From: Ilex aquifolium
Lineage: Eukaryota > Streptophyta > Magnoliopsida > Aquifoliales > Aquifoliaceae
NCBI GenBank assembly: GCA_951799425.1
Contig: OX637393.1
Coordinates: forward strand, 39,877,744 to 39,941,743
Direction of reading: 5' to 3'
DNA length: 64,000 nt
The notes below the pieces were generated by a model, which saw nothing but the letters and a program-made list of their open reading frames with translations, did not search any database and had not been told where the DNA came from. Of this stretch, positions 62,770-64,000 are shown one piece after another; position 1 is the first letter of the stretch, and the number at the start of each line of letters is the position of its first letter. Position numbers and translations under genes: made by a program.

Positions 62770-63524
62770 GTTTTATGTCGCTGGTTTTTTTTTTCCCTTA
62801 AGCTATGATGTCTGGCTGAGATTGGGTTTTTTAGTGTCTATGATTTATATGTAAGAAATTTGTGGTTTTTTCTTGTAAATATAAGGTGCTAGCATGTTAT
62901 ATTAAACTTCTCGTCAGCACTATATATTTGACTTCTAATAAAATATCGTAATAGACTTGTGATCATTTTTAAAATTTCGCTTTGGTCATCATTGTCCTCT
63001 GAGAACATTACCCTACCAGCGAGAAGCATAGGGTTCAAGATCACTTCAACTTTTATCTCATCAATCAGGTCGGTCCCGATTGCAATGAAAGTATTGGCAT
63101 TCACCTTTTGTATTATCTGGTGTTCCCTTTTTATGTTGTATACTTGATATGAGGGGAGATGTTTCTTCCATGATGACTAGGCAGGGTTGATATTTGCTGT
63201 TTTTGGTTTCTGGCATGTTTGAGCAATGTTAAATATGACTTCCCATCCTTTGGTGGGTGTCATGTATCATCATGCTATAGCAAAATGTTAGCTATCCAAC
63301 TGGGCTGTTGGTTTTTTCTTTTTTGGGTTACAAATTCAGTTGCCTCATTAAGTACTAGTTGTATGCTGTCTTCTCTCTACTGTTCCTGTTAACGTCAATG
63401 TTTCAATTCGCTGATGGCTGTTTTTAATATGCTCGTAGTCTGCTTCTCAAGTTCATGGGGGTCAGTTTGCAGCTGGCTTTGTGGATGGTTCTGTCAGGCT
63501 ATTTGACATTCGAACGCCTGACAT

Positions 63525-64000
63525 GTAAGCACTTAGTGATCTCTACTCAGAATTTGTGCCTGTGATCAGTGAACTAATAGTCAATGCTTTTGCCCTTTTT
63601 TGTGGCAATATGTAGTATTTTCCCTGGAGATTTTCCTAGTGTCAGGCATTGAAATATGAGGAATCTTTATTCAAAACTAATCATTAGTATCCAACCAGTT
63701 ATTTTATAGTTACTGAAATTTATCATTAGGTGGATGCAATCTTTTTGGTTGGTTTGTTAGACTTCTTGTAGTCATCTGAAGCTTATTTTGAAGAATCAGT
63801 GTGTGCTCTTCTAAATTATCTGGCGTCTTTCTTAGGAGGTCTGGAAATGGTGTTGCCCACTCTCTGGCGTGTATGCCAGAACTGTATCTAATGTTTCTAT
63901 TTGGATAGAGGAGGCTCCTAATTTCTTTCTATCCTCCCTCCTCATAGATGCATCAGATCTGTGTTTCCAACAAAATCATCATTGATTACTTCTGGGAAAC
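63525..64000 (+). other. RAPTOR intron to window edge; no further exon seen
   Basis: It begins GTAAGC after the split Met codon. The expected next exon (encoding the VCATRPH-type segment) was not found before the window ends. Confidence 0.55.

Larger units (their letters stand above)
58167..63524 (+). pseudogene. RAPTOR1: RAPTOR (TOR complex 1 subunit) 3' exons, probable pseudogene
   Basis: RAPTOR recruits substrates to the TOR kinase in the cytoplasm. Exons seen are about 58167-58477, 58581-58704, 60535-60659, 60751-60894, 61094-61195 and 63439-63524. They encode [24 protein letters not shown]-like and [14 protein letters not shown] segments, and then WD40 repeats ([51 protein letters not shown]-like, [48 protein letters not shown]). 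Most splice sites are clean GT-AG with conserved phases. Frame is lost at 58281-58284 (four bases where three are expected) and at about 60792 (one extra T, giving TAA at 60792-60794). The N-terminal caspase-like and HEAT parts are absent upstream. The gene continues past the window. The two disruptions argue for a pseudogene, unless they are sequence errors. Confidence 0.85.

Overview
This window looks like repeat-rich nuclear DNA of a flowering plant, most likely a eudicot. It carries Tat- and Athila-lineage Gypsy elements with plant tRNA-type primer sites, plant Copia elements, a caulimovirid-like (plant pararetrovirus) relic, hAT-type non-autonomous elements with 8-bp target duplications, and decayed plant genes (a receptor-like protein and the WD40 end of RAPTOR). 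I see no bacterial-style gene, CRISPR array, rRNA or convincing tRNA gene. Nearly all coding capacity belongs to mobile elements; no intact host gene is visible.

Layout. 1-2391: minus-strand end of a Tat element (gag, 74-bp tandem array, primer site). 2392-3170: its LTR side, holding a ~126-bp repeat array. 3669-8743: young non-autonomous LTR element with matching 5-bp target duplications. 10140-34904: three-level nest. A ~0.5-kb hAT-type element (8-bp target duplication) was entered by a Tat element at 10333-34562 (duplication AATAT), which was entered by an Athila-like element at 15106-28816 (duplication CTCTC). LTR divergence (about 1.1% for Tat, 0.17% for Athila) agrees with that order. 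The Tat element also has a block of antisense reading frames between its integrase and 3' LTR.

34905-36050: receptor-like protein pseudogene on the minus strand, apparently hit by the hAT element. About 36060-40560: broken minus-strand Copia element. 40561-43800: AT-rich DNA ending in a hairpin-bearing tandem repeat. 43975-48287: minus-strand caulimovirid-like relic with movement-protein and coat-protein parts and a leader with TATA box and initiator-Met-tRNA primer site. 48451-48755: candidate miniature LTR element. 49250-49732: a Copia-type LTR with primer site. 49733-51160: more of the ~126-bp repeat family, interrupted by a clean hAT-type insertion (50160-50724). 52880-56260: Copia relic.

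56451-64000: hAT fragment, pyrimidine-rich tract, a possible PPR-gene scrap, and on the plus strand the 3' exons of RAPTOR (58167-63524, continuing past the window). These have two clear frame disruptions and a 1.24-kb hAT-type element in one intron, so this copy is probably a pseudogene.

The genes do not form a pathway; the window records successive insertions into gene remnants. Coordinates of target duplications and LTR ends were read directly. Ages assume 1.3e-8 substitutions per site per year and are rough. Family names rest on motif recognition without database searches.
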